Positions 27,691-36,715 of a DNA stretch of 64,000 nt are shown in pieces (the stretch's first letter is position 1; each line of letters begins with the position of its first letter). The position numbers and the translations under genes were made by a program. Below the pieces are notes generated by a model, which ran no database searches, was not told where the DNA came from, and saw only the letters and a list, made by a program, of their open reading frames with translations. The DNA is from Bradyrhizobium commune (GTDB taxonomy: Bacteria > Pseudomonadota > Alphaproteobacteria > Rhizobiales > Xanthobacteraceae), in contig NZ_CP061379.1 in the NCBI RefSeq assembly GCF_015624505.1, forward strand, positions 4,464,001 through 4,528,000. Reading direction: 5' to 3'.

Positions 27691-28383
27691 TCAGGTCGCG
27701 CCGCGAAACCCCGTCGCGAGCACGTAGCGCTCGGACGAGTCCTGCCGACTTGCTGCCGGCTTCACATGACGCACCGTCGCGAAATCGCGTTTGAGCTGGG
27801 CGAGCAGATCGGCGTCGGCTCCGCTCTGGAACGTTTTTGCCAGGAACGCGCCACCGGGCTTCAGGACATCGCACGCGAACGCAGCGGCGGTCTCGACCAG
27901 GCCAACGATGCGCAGCTGATCGGTCTTGCGGTGGCCCGTGGTGTTGGCGGCCATGTCGGACATCACGATGTCGGCGCCGCCGCCGAGCATCGCGGTGAGT
28001 TTTTCCGGCGCGTCATGGTCCATAAAGTCGAGCTGCGCGAAATCGACGCCGGGAATCTCGGGCATTTCCAACAGATCGATTGCGACGACCTTGCCCTTGC
28101 CGTCCACCGAGCCGACGCGCTTGGCGGCGATCTGGCTCCAGCCGCCGGGTGCCGCGCCGAGATCGAACACCGTCATGCCTGGTTTCAGCAGCCGAAACTT
28201 GTCGTCGATCTCGAGCAGCTTGAAGGCCGCGCGCGAGCGATAGCCAGCAGCCTTGGCCTTGGCGACATAGGGATCGTTGAGCTGCCGCTCCAGCCAGAGT
28301 TTTGACGACAATTTGCGCTTGCCGCCGGTCTTGACCTTGGTTTTGACTTGGACGTGCAAGCGGCCGGTGGTGTCCTTGGCCAT
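27691..28383 (-). CDS. rlmE: 23S rRNA (uridine-2'-O) methyltransferase, FtsJ/RrmJ type
   Basis: The 230-residue enzyme methylates U2552 of 23S rRNA during late assembly of the 50S subunit. It has F-D-L-G-A-A-P-G-G-W-S-Q (SAM site), the catalytic K-D-K-E set with the early Lys near residue 41, D in M-S-D-M-A and K in F-L-A-K-T-F. The N-terminal extension is basic (K-T-K-V-K-T-G-G-K-R-K). It starts one base after the Ppx/GppA stop, so the two form an operon. Confidence 0.93.
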   Translation of the reverse strand: MAKDTTGRLHVQVKTKVKTGGKRKLSSKLWLERQLNDPYVAKAKAAGYRSRAAFKLLEIDDKFRLLKPGMTVFDLGAAPGGWSQIAAKRVGSVDGKGKVVAIDLLEMPEIPGVDFAQLDFMDHDAPEKLTAMLGGGADIVMSDMAANTTGHRKTDQLRIVGLVETAAAFACDVLKPGGAFLAKTFQSGADADLLAQLKRDFATVRHVKPAASRQDSSERYVLATGFRGAT

Positions 28384-28384
28384 C

Positions 28385-29458
28385 TCACCAGCTCCTGATC
28401 GCGCCGTCCTCGCGCATCATCTCGACCAGCATGCCCTCGCGCAGGCCACGGTCGGCGACGCGCAGGCGCGGCAGCGGAAAGGCGTGGCGGATGGCGTCGA
28501 GAATGGCGCAGCCGGCGAGCACGAGATCGGCGCGCTCGACGCTGATGCAGTTGTTGTTGGCGCGCTCCTCGTAGCTCATGCCGAGCAGCTTGCTGATGGT
28601 CGCGCTGAGGTCGGCATCGTTCATCCAGATGCTGTCGATGCGGCGGCGATCGTAGCGGGCGAGATTGAGATGGATGCCGGCGAGCGTGGTGACGGTACCG
28701 GAGGTGCCGAGCAGATGCATGTCGGCGAGATCGCGACCGTGCGCCGCGGCGAACGGCGCGACGTGGTTGGCGACCTCCCGCTCCATCGCGGCATAGATCT
28801 CCGGCGTGACGTCGCGGCCGCCGAACTGCTCGGCCAGCGTCACCACGCCGAGCGGGATCGACATCCAGGCCTTGATGCGCGGCTCCGGATTCGTGGGATC
28901 GCGCTCGATGCGCACGAGCTCGGTCGAGCCGCCGCCGATGTCGAACAGGATGGCCCCTCTGCCCCTTGGGTCGACCAGCGGCGAGCAGCCGAGCACGGCA
29001 AGCGCGGCCTCGGTCTCGCGGTCGATCACCTCGAGCTCGATGCCGGTCTCGGCCGCAACCCGGCTGCGGAAACCTTCGGCATTCGAGGCCGCGCGGCAGG
29101 CTTCGGTCGCGATCAGCCGCAGCCGCTTGGCCTTGCGCAGGTTGATCTTGTCGCGGCAGATGCTGAGCGCGGCGATGGCGCGGTCGATCGCGGCCTCGCT
29201 GATTGAGCCGGTCGCCGAGACGCCCTCGCCGAGCCGGATGATGCGCGAGAAGGAATCGACCACGCGAAAGCCGTCGCTGGTCGGACAGGCGATCAGCAGC
29301 CTGCAATTGTTGGTCCCGAGGTCCAGCGCCGCATAGACGCCGGTTCCCGGCGATGGCGCGGGGACGGTGGGCTCAGTGGCCAACGCCACCCCCACCATCG
29401 ACCCCTCCAGCTCACCGTGCGGCACATGGCCGTCGCGGAGCCGCGTGTGGTCATTCAT
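28385..29458 (-). CDS. Ppx/GppA family phosphatase
   Basis: The 357-residue protein belongs to the exopolyphosphatase/guanosine-pentaphosphatase family. It has the ASKHA phosphate-binding motif L-D-L-G-T-N-N-C-R-L-L near residue 48 and a second D-I-G-G-G-S-T-E-L motif. These enzymes hydrolyse polyphosphate or pppGpp. At about 360 residues it lacks the C-terminal HD domain of long exopolyphosphatases. Its pairing with rlmE is common in alphaproteobacteria. Confidence 0.88.
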   Translation of the reverse strand: MNDHTRLRDGHVPHGELEGSMVGVALATEPTVPAPSPGTGVYAALDLGTNNCRLLIACPTSDGFRVVDSFSRIIRLGEGVSATGSISEAAIDRAIAALSICRDKINLRKAKRLRLIATEACRAASNAEGFRSRVAAETGIELEVIDRETEAALAVLGCSPLVDPRGRGAILFDIGGGSTELVRIERDPTNPEPRIKAWMSIPLGVVTLAEQFGGRDVTPEIYAAMEREVANHVAPFAAAHGRDLADMHLLGTSGTVTTLAGIHLNLARYDRRRIDSIWMNDADLSATISKLLGMSYEERANNNCISVERADLVLAGCAILDAIRHAFPLPRLRVADRGLREGMLVEMMREDGAIRSW

Positions 29459-29671
29459 ACAAACTGTCTTTCCGCGGCCCTAAGGGGCCGATCTGGAATT
29501 GCTTTTTCGCCTGAAACATTAGCAGCGCGGCGGGCCTGCGCAACATCGCATCACATAGGACCATGCCCATTCGTGCGTTGTCGTGAACGGGGCGGTGGGT
29601 TATCTGATAGGGGTCCGGCCCGCCACGGCGCCCACAAATCGCGCAATTTGCCGGCATTTCAGGTCATTCCC

Positions 29672-32044
29672 ATGCAAGAACACACCAAATCGTCCACGCT
29701 CGAAAACGCTATTGCACTGCAAAAATACGGCGTCGGGCAACCGGTCCGCCGCAAGGAAGACGACACCCTGGTGCGCGGCAAGGGCCGCTACACCGACGAT
29801 TTCAACCTGCCCGGCCAGGCCTATGCCGTGATCGTCCGCTCGACCCATGCCCATGGTGTGATCCGGGGCATCGGCACCGACGCCGCCAAGGCGATGCCGG
29901 GCGTGCTGGGGGTTTGGACCGGTACCGATCTCGATGCCGCCGGCTATGGCCCCTTCACCTGCGGCCTGCCGCTCAAAAGCCGCGACGGCTCCCCCCTGCT
30001 CCAGACCAACCGCCAGCCGCTCGCCACCGACAAGGTGCGCTTCGTCGGCGATCCCATCGCCTTCGTGGTGGCAGCGACACTGGCGCAGGCCCGCGACGCG
30101 GCTGAAGCCGTCGAGCTCGACATCGAGCCGCTGCCGGCGGTGACGGATCCGGAGGAAGCGACCAAGCCCGGCGCGCCGCAGCTTTACGACCACATCCCGA
30201 ACAATGTCGCGCTCGACTATCACTATGGCGACATGGACAAGGTGAATGCGGCCTTCGCCGGCGCCGCCCATGTCACCAGGATCGACATCGAGAACACCCG
30301 CGTTGCGGTGGTCTCGATGGAGCCGCGCGTGGGGCTTGCCTCCTACGACAAGGCCAGCGAGCGCTACACCATCCAGATGCCGACGCAGGGCGTTGCCGGC
30401 AACCGTGCCAATCTCGCCAAGAACCTGAAAGTGCCGAATGAGAAGGTGCGCATCCTCACCGCCAATGTCGGCGGCTCCTTCGGCATGAAGAACGTCAACT
30501 ACCCCGAATACATGTGCATCCTGTATGCGGCGAAGGCGCTGGGACGGCCGGTGAAGTGGCTCGACGAGCGCTCGACCAGCTTCCTCTCCGACAGCCACGG
30601 CCGTGCGCAGAAAATCCACGCCGAGCTCGCGCTCGATGCCGAGGGGCATTTCCTCGCCGCAAAGCTGTCCGGCTACGGCAATCTCGGCGCCTATATCACC
30701 GGCGTTTCGCCGAGCCCGCTCTCGCTCAACACCGGCAAGAATTTTTCCAGCGTCTATCGCACGCCGCTGATGGGCGTCGACATCAAGACGGTCTTGACCA
30801 ACACCACGCTGATGGGCGCCTATCGCGGCGCCGGCCGGCCCGAGGCGAACTACTACATGGAGCGCCTGATCGACCGCGCCGCCGACGAGATGGGCATCAA
30901 CCGGCTGACGATGCGCAAGCGCAATTTCATCAGGCCGAACCAGATGCCGTTCCCGGCTTCCTCCGGTGTCACCTATGACAGCGGTGACTTCCAGGCCGTC
31001 TTCAACAAGGCGCTCGACATCTCCGACCACGAGAATTTTGCCAAACGCAAGAAGGAAAGCAAGAAGGCCGGCAAGCTGCGCGGCATCGCGGTCGGCTCCT
31101 ATCTCGAGGTCACCGCGCCGCCGAGCCCCGAGCTCGGCAAGATCGTGTTCGATCCCGATGGCTCGGTGCAGCTCATCACCGGCACGCTCGATTACGGCCA
31201 GGGCCACGCCACGCCGTTCGCGCAGGTGCTGTGCGCGCAGCTCGGCGTCCCCTTCGAGAGCGTCAAGCTCGTGCAGGGCGACAGCGACATCGTCCACACC
31301 GGCAACGGCACCGGCGGCTCGCGCTCGATCACCGCGACCGGGCAGGCCATCGTCGAGTCCTCGAAGCTCGTGATCGAAAAGGGCAAGCGCGCCGCCGCGC
31401 ACATGCTGGAGGCCTCAGAGGCCGACATCGAGTTCGCCGACGGCACGTTCACGATCGCCGGCACCGACCGCAGCATCGACATCATGGAGCTGGCAAAACG
31501 CCTGCATGACGGCAAGGTGCCGGACGGCGTGCCTGACAGTCTCGATGTCGACCACACCAGCGAGGTGGTGCCCTCGGCATTCCCGAACGGCTGCCATGTC
31601 GCCGAGGTCGAGGTCGATCCCGACACCGGCATCGTGCAGATCGTGCGCTACAGCGCGGTGAACGATTTCGGCACGGTGATCAACCCGATGCTGGTGGCGG
31701 GCCAGCTCCATGGCGGCGTCGTCCAAGGCATCGGACAGGCGCTGATGGAGCACGTCCGCTACGACGAAAGCGGCCAGCCGATCACGGGCTCGCTGATGGA
31801 CTACGCGCTGCCCCGTGCCGAGGACGTGCCGTACATGACGGTCGGCGATCACCCGGTGCCGGCGACGACCAATCCGCTCGGCAGCAAGGGCTGCGGCGAA
31901 GCCGGTTGCGCCGGCAGCCTATCGACGGTGGTCAACGCGGTGGTCGACGCGCTCTCCGACTACGGCATCAAGCACATCGACATGCCGCTGACGCCGGAGC
32001 GGGTGTGGCGCGCGATCCAGGACGCGAAAGGGACGGCGGCGTAG
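29672..32044 (+). CDS. molybdopterin-binding large subunit, form II CoxL/xanthine-dehydrogenase family
   Basis: The 790-residue protein is the molybdenum-cofactor subunit of an xanthine oxidase-type hydroxylase. The active-site loop reads A-Y-R-G-A-G-R (about residue 382), the signature of form II CoxL-like enzymes rather than true CO dehydrogenase (A-Y-x-C-S-F-R). The catalytic Glu is in G-C-G-E-A-G near the C-terminus. Partner FAD and 2Fe-2S subunits (CoxM/CoxS type) are not next to it, unlike usual operons. The substrate is likely an aldehyde or N-heterocycle. I chose the ATG at 29672, since the family begins there. Confidence 0.88.
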   Translation: MQEHTKSSTLENAIALQKYGVGQPVRRKEDDTLVRGKGRYTDDFNLPGQAYAVIVRSTHAHGVIRGIGTDAAKAMPGVLGVWTGTDLDAAGYGPFTCGLPLKSRDGSPLLQTNRQPLATDKVRFVGDPIAFVVAATLAQARDAAEAVELDIEPLPAVTDPEEATKPGAPQLYDHIPNNVALDYHYGDMDKVNAAFAGAAHVTRIDIENTRVAVVSMEPRVGLASYDKASERYTIQMPTQGVAGNRANLAKNLKVPNEKVRILTANVGGSFGMKNVNYPEYMCILYAAKALGRPVKWLDERSTSFLSDSHGRAQKIHAELALDAEGHFLAAKLSGYGNLGAYITGVSPSPLSLNTGKNFSSVYRTPLMGVDIKTVLTNTTLMGAYRGAGRPEANYYMERLIDRAADEMGINRLTMRKRNFIRPNQMPFPASSGVTYDSGDFQAVFNKALDISDHENFAKRKKESKKAGKLRGIAVGSYLEVTAPPSPELGKIVFDPDGSVQLITGTLDYGQGHATPFAQVLCAQLGVPFESVKLVQGDSDIVHTGNGTGGSRSITATGQAIVESSKLVIEKGKRAAAHMLEASEADIEFADGTFTIAGTDRSIDIMELAKRLHDGKVPDGVPDSLDVDHTSEVVPSAFPNGCHVAEVEVDPDTGIVQIVRYSAVNDFGTVINPMLVAGQLHGGVVQGIGQALMEHVRYDESGQPITGSLMDYALPRAEDVPYMTVGDHPVPATTNPLGSKGCGEAGCAGSLSTVVNAVVDALSDYGIKHIDMPLTPERVWRAIQDAKGTAA

Positions 32045-32058
32045 GGGGAGCAAAGAGA

Positions 32059-33501
32059 TCACTTGATCGCCGTTTCGGCGGCGATCAACTCTTTTCCCTC
32101 CGTGGTCGTGATCGTCAGCCGTATCTTGTCCCCGCTGCGACCGTCGGCAATCGCTGCCGAAACGCGATTTCCGCTGTTCGGATCGGCGCTCACGATGCCG
32201 CTGAACAGAGCCGTGCCGCCGTGCCTCAACGTGACAAGCAACGGGATGGCCGGTTCGATGCTGAAGAACTCGACAATGGCGCGAGACGCCTCGGCCGAGA
32301 AATTGATCAGTATCTTATCGTTCGCATGCGTCACGTTGCTCATGCCGACGGTCGGACTGTAGGTTTCCGGAATCGACACTTCACTGCGTGCGGGAAAGTC
32401 TGCACTGTGGAAAAACTGGTCTGACACGCCCGCCCATAGTTCGACATACGGCCGCCACTCGTTCGGGTCCTTCCGGGCATCGGTTTCGCCGGTGAGCGAC
32501 GGAAACCCCCACGTCCACATCTTCAAGCCCCGCGTGAGGGTATTGTCTGCAATGCGAATAATTCCTTCTGCGTTGTCATGGTTGATGACGCCCCAGAAAT
32601 TCCCGCCCTGCATATCCGGTGCAGCATAGGCGATGCCCATCGTTGGCCAGTTCTTGAAGTAGCGCAGGTTTTCGAAGCGCCGCCTGCCCATACCCGCACT
32701 CTCATCGCCGTCTGCCAGACTGGTCGACCAGACAGGGGTCGTGTAAGTTCGGATCGGCGCGATGATTTCGGCGCCGCGCGTTGCCCTGGGATTTTTCGGC
32801 TCCGATCCTGGAGCGAGCGTCGTGCACGTCCAGTACTCGTATTGGACAGCCTCGTCGTTCGGATTCTTCAGCACCACGCGCGCATCGAGTGCGGCACGAT
32901 CGGCCTTCAGCGTAACGTAGTAATTCGCCTCGATGCCGGTCGCGCGCCTGAACTTGCTGGGCCGCGCGGAATAGTCGAAGTCATCCCGGAACGACATCAC
33001 GACCGTGATTTCGTCGGCGCCCTCTTTCACCACCCGGAAAGCCCACGGCTTCAACCACGTCTTGCCGTGCTCGGGATCCGGGAACGTCGGGAAGATACCG
33101 CCGTACACCATCAGCCAGTCGTAGTAGAAATTTCCGGCCTTCATGCCGTAAGGCACTCCGACTTCCGTGCGATAAAGCTGCTCGTGGCCGGTCGGCTTGT
33201 AGACGATGGAAAGAATACGCCCTCCGAATTCGGGCACGAGCGTTACCTTCAGATACCGGTTCTCAAGCACGTAGGATGTGAAACTACGTTCGACGATCAT
33301 GCTCTTGTCGAGCGACCCGCCGACAAAGCCATTCTCCGCATCGACGGCGAACTTGACGGTGCTCCACGTCGTCGTCTGCTCGCTGAGCGACACACTATCG
33401 GGCACTGGTGCGGCGGCACGCACGACGCAAAGCGCATAGAACGAGAAAAGGAGTGCGATTGCGAAACAAACGAGGGCACGCAAGGAAACCTCGACTGGCA
33501 T
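32059..33501 (-). CDS. exported DUF5107-like protein
   Basis: The 480-residue protein has an N-terminal signal (hydrophobic about residues 8-28). A large beta-rich domain follows that resembles DUF5107/galactose-mutarotase-like folds, with V-L-E-N-R-Y-L-K-V-T-L-V-P-E-F-G-G-R-I near residue 80. Such domains bind sugars, and the rest could be a carbohydrate-processing module. The base composition looks more AT-rich than its neighbours, hinting at later acquisition. Its start abuts the hotdog-protein stop (TGAATG), so the two are co-translated. Confidence 0.6.
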   Translation of the reverse strand: MPVEVSLRALVCFAIALLFSFYALCVVRAAAPVPDSVSLSEQTTTWSTVKFAVDAENGFVGGSLDKSMIVERSFTSYVLENRYLKVTLVPEFGGRILSIVYKPTGHEQLYRTEVGVPYGMKAGNFYYDWLMVYGGIFPTFPDPEHGKTWLKPWAFRVVKEGADEITVVMSFRDDFDYSARPSKFRRATGIEANYYVTLKADRAALDARVVLKNPNDEAVQYEYWTCTTLAPGSEPKNPRATRGAEIIAPIRTYTTPVWSTSLADGDESAGMGRRRFENLRYFKNWPTMGIAYAAPDMQGGNFWGVINHDNAEGIIRIADNTLTRGLKMWTWGFPSLTGETDARKDPNEWRPYVELWAGVSDQFFHSADFPARSEVSIPETYSPTVGMSNVTHANDKILINFSAEASRAIVEFFSIEPAIPLLVTLRHGGTALFSGIVSADPNSGNRVSAAIADGRSGDKIRLTITTTEGKELIAAETAIK

Positions 33502-34302
33502 TCAGGCCGCCGCCTGCTCGCGCGGCTGGTAAATCGCGGTGTGCAGGCAATGCGCGATCGGCGTCGTGCCGTTGGCGACGACGAGCGCGTCGAGCTCGAC
33601 GAAGCGGTGGCCTTTCTTTTCGTAGTTCGCGGTGACCTTTGCACGCCCGACGATCTCGTCGCCGGCGCGTGCGGGAGACAGCAGCTGCATACGGCTACCC
33701 ACATGGATCCACGGACCCAGAATCGTGTTGTCGACGAGGACGCGGTTCATGACGCGCTGGATCAGGCCGGGATGGCCGAGCCCCTCGCGCGCGAAGATCG
33801 GATCGGTCTCCCTGACATCGGCGAGATAGTCGGTGGCCGCCTGCCCGGCCCAGCGGCGCGGCATCGTGCCGAGCCATTGGCCGGTCTCGAAGGTGGCCGG
33901 GCTGACCGGCTGGCGCTCGGCAACCGGGGGAACCTCGACATAGTCGTTCAATGAAACCGCGGGCGCAGCCTCCGGCAGAGACGCTGTCCCCGTGGCGCAA
34001 AGCTCGGTGCGGCTGAACACCTCGATTGTCAGCAGGCCGTTGTGCTCGGTCGCATCGACATCGGCGGTCTCGCCGTCATAGACCGGCTTGACAAAGCGCG
34101 CCTCGACCAGCCCGCGCGTGAGGAAATCGCGGCCCCAGCGGGCGACCGGCACGTGCATCATGTAGGCGAACACATCGACGCCCGGGACCAGCCCGCCGGA
34201 AAAGCCGAAGCGGCGCGCCACCGTGTCGTCATGCATCTTGTTTTCGGACTGTTTCGCGGTGTTGTAGGCTTCGACGCGGTAGGTTTCGAGCCGATTCGGC
34301 AT
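33502..34302 (-). CDS. MaoC/FAS1-like hotdog-fold protein
   Basis: The 266-residue protein fits the double-hotdog (FAS1-like dehydratase) layout. An N-terminal half has [11 protein letters not shown] near residue 35, and a C-terminal half carries G-P-W-I-H-V-G-S. In this family the hotdog fold binds acyl-CoA thioesters. The ATG at 34302 is chosen over a GTG/ATG five codons earlier. It is the first gene of a two-gene unit with the DUF5107-like protein and divergent from the DUF188 gene. Confidence 0.65.
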   Translation of the reverse strand: MPNRLETYRVEAYNTAKQSENKMHDDTVARRFGFSGGLVPGVDVFAYMMHVPVARWGRDFLTRGLVEARFVKPVYDGETADVDATEHNGLLTIEVFSRTELCATGTASLPEAAPAVSLNDYVEVPPVAERQPVSPATFETGQWLGTMPRRWAGQAATDYLADVRETDPIFAREGLGHPGLIQRVMNRVLVDNTILGPWIHVGSRMQLLSPARAGDEIVGRAKVTANYEKKGHRFVELDALVVANGTTPIAHCLHTAIYQPREQAAA

Positions 34303-34407
34303 GGCAGGCCTTCCCAAATTCTTATTGTTTCGGGCCTGATCGTAGGCCCCCGGAAAGGGCGGTCAATCCCCTCGCCTTTGCGGCCCGAATGGGGTACCAC
34401 GCCGCCA

Positions 34408-34899
34408 ATGGCTGACACCCCCGCCCGCATCTATGTCGACGCCGACGCCTGTCCGGTGAAGGACGAGATTTATCGCGTCGCGATCCGGCACGGCGTGCCC
34501 GTCAGCGTGGTCGCCGGCAACTTTATTCGCGTGCCACAAGATCCCCTGATCGAGCGGATCGCGGCCGGTGCCGGGATGGATGCCGCCGATGACTGGATCG
34601 CGGAGCGGGCCAAGCCGGGCGACGTGGTCGTGACATCGGACATTCCGCTGGCAAGTCGCTGTGTCAAGGCGGGCGCCGACGTGATCGCGCCGAACGGAAA
34701 ACCGTTCACGGAAGAGTCGATCGGGATGACGCTGGCAGTGCGCAATCTGATGACGGATCTGCGCTCGGCCGGTGAAGTCACCGGCGGTCCGCGCTCGTTC
34801 GCGCCGCGCGATCGCTCCGCCTTCCTCTCGGCGCTCGACCAGACGCTGCGTCGGATCCAGCGCCGCCGTGCCGATCACACCGCGACGAGCCAAGGCTGA
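34408..34899 (+). CDS. YaiI/YqxD family protein (DUF188)
   Basis: The 163-residue protein begins with a hydrophobic strand and [10 protein letters not shown] near residue 10. V-V-T-S-D-I-P-L-A and F-T-E-E-S-I-G follow, all hallmark motifs of DUF188. The PIN-like fold suggests a nucleic-acid role, but no activity is established. It is followed after two bases by the ABC-F gene. Confidence 0.85.
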   Translation: MADTPARIYVDADACPVKDEIYRVAIRHGVPVSVVAGNFIRVPQDPLIERIAAGAGMDAADDWIAERAKPGDVVVTSDIPLASRCVKAGADVIAPNGKPFTEESIGMTLAVRNLMTDLRSAGEVTGGPRSFAPRDRSAFLSALDQTLRRIQRRRADHTATSQG

Positions 34900-34901
34900 C
34901 C

Positions 34902-36713
34902 ATGGCGCCGCCGCTGATCCAACTGAAAGACATCAAGCTGACCTTTGGCGGCACGCCGCTGCTGTCAGGCGTCGAGCTCAACGTCGCGCCCTCCGAGCGC
35001 GTCTGCCTGATCGGCCGCAACGGCTCCGGCAAATCGACGCTGTTGAAGATCGCGGCCGGCCTGGTCGAGCCCGACGGCGGCACGCGCTTCGTGCAGCCGG
35101 GCGCGACGGTTCGCTATCTGCCGCAGGAGCCGGATCTCGGCGACCACAAGACCACGCTGGCCTATGTCGAGGCGGGGCTCGCGCCCGGCGACGATCAGCA
35201 TCAGGCGCGCTATCTGCTGGAGCAGCTTGGGCTCACCGGCGACGAGAACCCGCATAATCTCTCCGGCGGCGAAGCCCGCCGCGCGGCGCTGGCCTGCGTG
35301 CTGGCGCCCTCGCCCGACATCCTGCTGCTGGACGAGCCGACCAACCATCTCGATCTCTCCACCATCGAATGGCTGGAACAGGAGCTCGACAGCCGCCGCA
35401 GCGCGCTGGTGCTGATCAGCCACGACCGCCGCTTCCTGACCAATCTCTCGCGCTCCACCGCATGGCTCGATCGCGGCAAGATCAAGCAGATCGATCGCGG
35501 CTTTGCCTCGTTCGAGACCTGGCGCGACGAGGTGCTGGCAGAGGAAGAGCGCGACCAGCACAAGCTCGACCGCAAGATCGTCGACGAGGAGCACTGGCTG
35601 CGCCACGGCGTGTCCGGCCGCCGCAAGCGCAATGTCAAGCGGCTCGGCAATCTGCATGCACTGCGCGACCAGCGCCGCAACTATCGCGGCACGGCCGGCA
35701 CCGCCAGTCTTGCGGCCGCGGAAGCCGAGCAATCCGGCAAGCTGGTGATCGAGGCCAAGAACATCACCAAGGCGTTTGGCGACCGTGTGATCGTCGACAA
35801 TTTCTCGACCCGCATCCAGCGCGGCGACCGGCTGGGCATTGTCGGTCCGAACGGCGCAGGCAAGACTACGCTGGTCAACCTCCTCACCGGCGGCGCGCAG
35901 CCAGACTCCGGCATCGTACGGTTAGGGGCCAATCTAGAGACCGCCACACTCGACCAGCACCGCGAAAGCCTCGATCCAAAGTCGACGCTGGCGGAGGCGC
36001 TGACCGGCGGGCGTGGTGACCAGATCATGGTCGGCGGGAAGCCGAAGCATGTCGTCGGCTACATGAAGGACTTCCTGTTCGCCCAGGAGCAGCGCGGCAC
36101 GCCGGTCGAGGTGCTCTCCGGCGGCGAGCGCGGCCGGCTGATGCTGGCGCGCGCGCTGGCAAAGCCGTCGAATTTGCTGGTGCTGGACGAGCCGACCAAC
36201 GATCTCGATCTCGAAACGCTCGACGTTTTGGAGGAGATGCTCGGCGACTACGAAGGCACCGTGATCCTGATCAGCCACGACCGCGACTTCCTCGACCGCG
36301 TCGTCACCTCCGTGATCGCGCCTGAAGGTAACGGCAAGTGGACCGAATATGCCGGCGGCTACAGCGACATGCTGGCGCAACGCGGTGCCGACCTCAAACG
36401 CGAGACGGCGAAGGCGCAAGCTCCCGCCGAGAAGAAAGAAGAGCGCTCCACTGCAACCGCTTTCGCGTCCAAGCGGAAGCTGAGCTTCAACGAGAAGCAT
36501 GCGCTGGAAACGTTGCCGAAGAAGATGGAAACGCTGCAGGCGGATATCGCAAAGCTGCAGCGCGTGCTCGACGATCCCAATCTGTACGCCAAAGATCGCA
36601 AAAAATTCGATGACGCCTCGGCCGCTATCGCCAAGGCGCATGAGGAATTGTCCACCGCCGAAGAGCGCTGGCTGGAACTGGAAATGCTTCGCGAAGAAAT
36701 AGAGCAGGCTTAA
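34902..36713 (+). CDS. ABC-F family ATPase (Uup-like)
   Basis: The 603-residue soluble protein has two ATP-binding cassettes without membrane domains. Their Walker A motifs are G-R-N-G-S-G-K-S-T near residue 41 and G-P-N-G-A-G-K-T-T near 318. The signatures are L-S-G-G-E-A-R and L-S-G-G-E-R-G-R, and the Walker B motifs end in L-D-E-P-T-N-H-L-D and L-D-E-P-T-N-D-L-D. A C-terminal coiled-coil (about 500-603) matches Uup-type members. ABC-F proteins act on ribosomes or DNA repair intermediates. Spacing to both neighbours is two bases. Confidence 0.92.
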   Translation: MAPPLIQLKDIKLTFGGTPLLSGVELNVAPSERVCLIGRNGSGKSTLLKIAAGLVEPDGGTRFVQPGATVRYLPQEPDLGDHKTTLAYVEAGLAPGDDQHQARYLLEQLGLTGDENPHNLSGGEARRAALACVLAPSPDILLLDEPTNHLDLSTIEWLEQELDSRRSALVLISHDRRFLTNLSRSTAWLDRGKIKQIDRGFASFETWRDEVLAEEERDQHKLDRKIVDEEHWLRHGVSGRRKRNVKRLGNLHALRDQRRNYRGTAGTASLAAAEAEQSGKLVIEAKNITKAFGDRVIVDNFSTRIQRGDRLGIVGPNGAGKTTLVNLLTGGAQPDSGIVRLGANLETATLDQHRESLDPKSTLAEALTGGRGDQIMVGGKPKHVVGYMKDFLFAQEQRGTPVEVLSGGERGRLMLARALAKPSNLLVLDEPTNDLDLETLDVLEEMLGDYEGTVILISHDRDFLDRVVTSVIAPEGNGKWTEYAGGYSDMLAQRGADLKRETAKAQAPAEKKEERSTATAFASKRKLSFNEKHALETLPKKMETLQADIAKLQRVLDDPNLYAKDRKKFDDASAAIAKAHEELSTAEERWLELEMLREEIEQA

Positions 36714-36715
36714 AC

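Larger units (their letters stand above)
24811..27693. repeat. tandem segmental duplication, copy B
   Basis: This is the complete copy: exporter 3' remnant, SGNH gene B, promoter region and intact methyltransferase. The two copies differ visibly at many positions in the SGNH mid-region but are almost identical at the SGNH 5' end and promoter. This points to an old duplication with uneven divergence or gene conversion. Confidence 0.85.

Noticed and set aside
29600..31402. 600-codon minus-strand open frame opposite the molybdoenzyme
   Set aside because: No recognisable domain, and the opposite strand encodes a complete CoxL-type protein.
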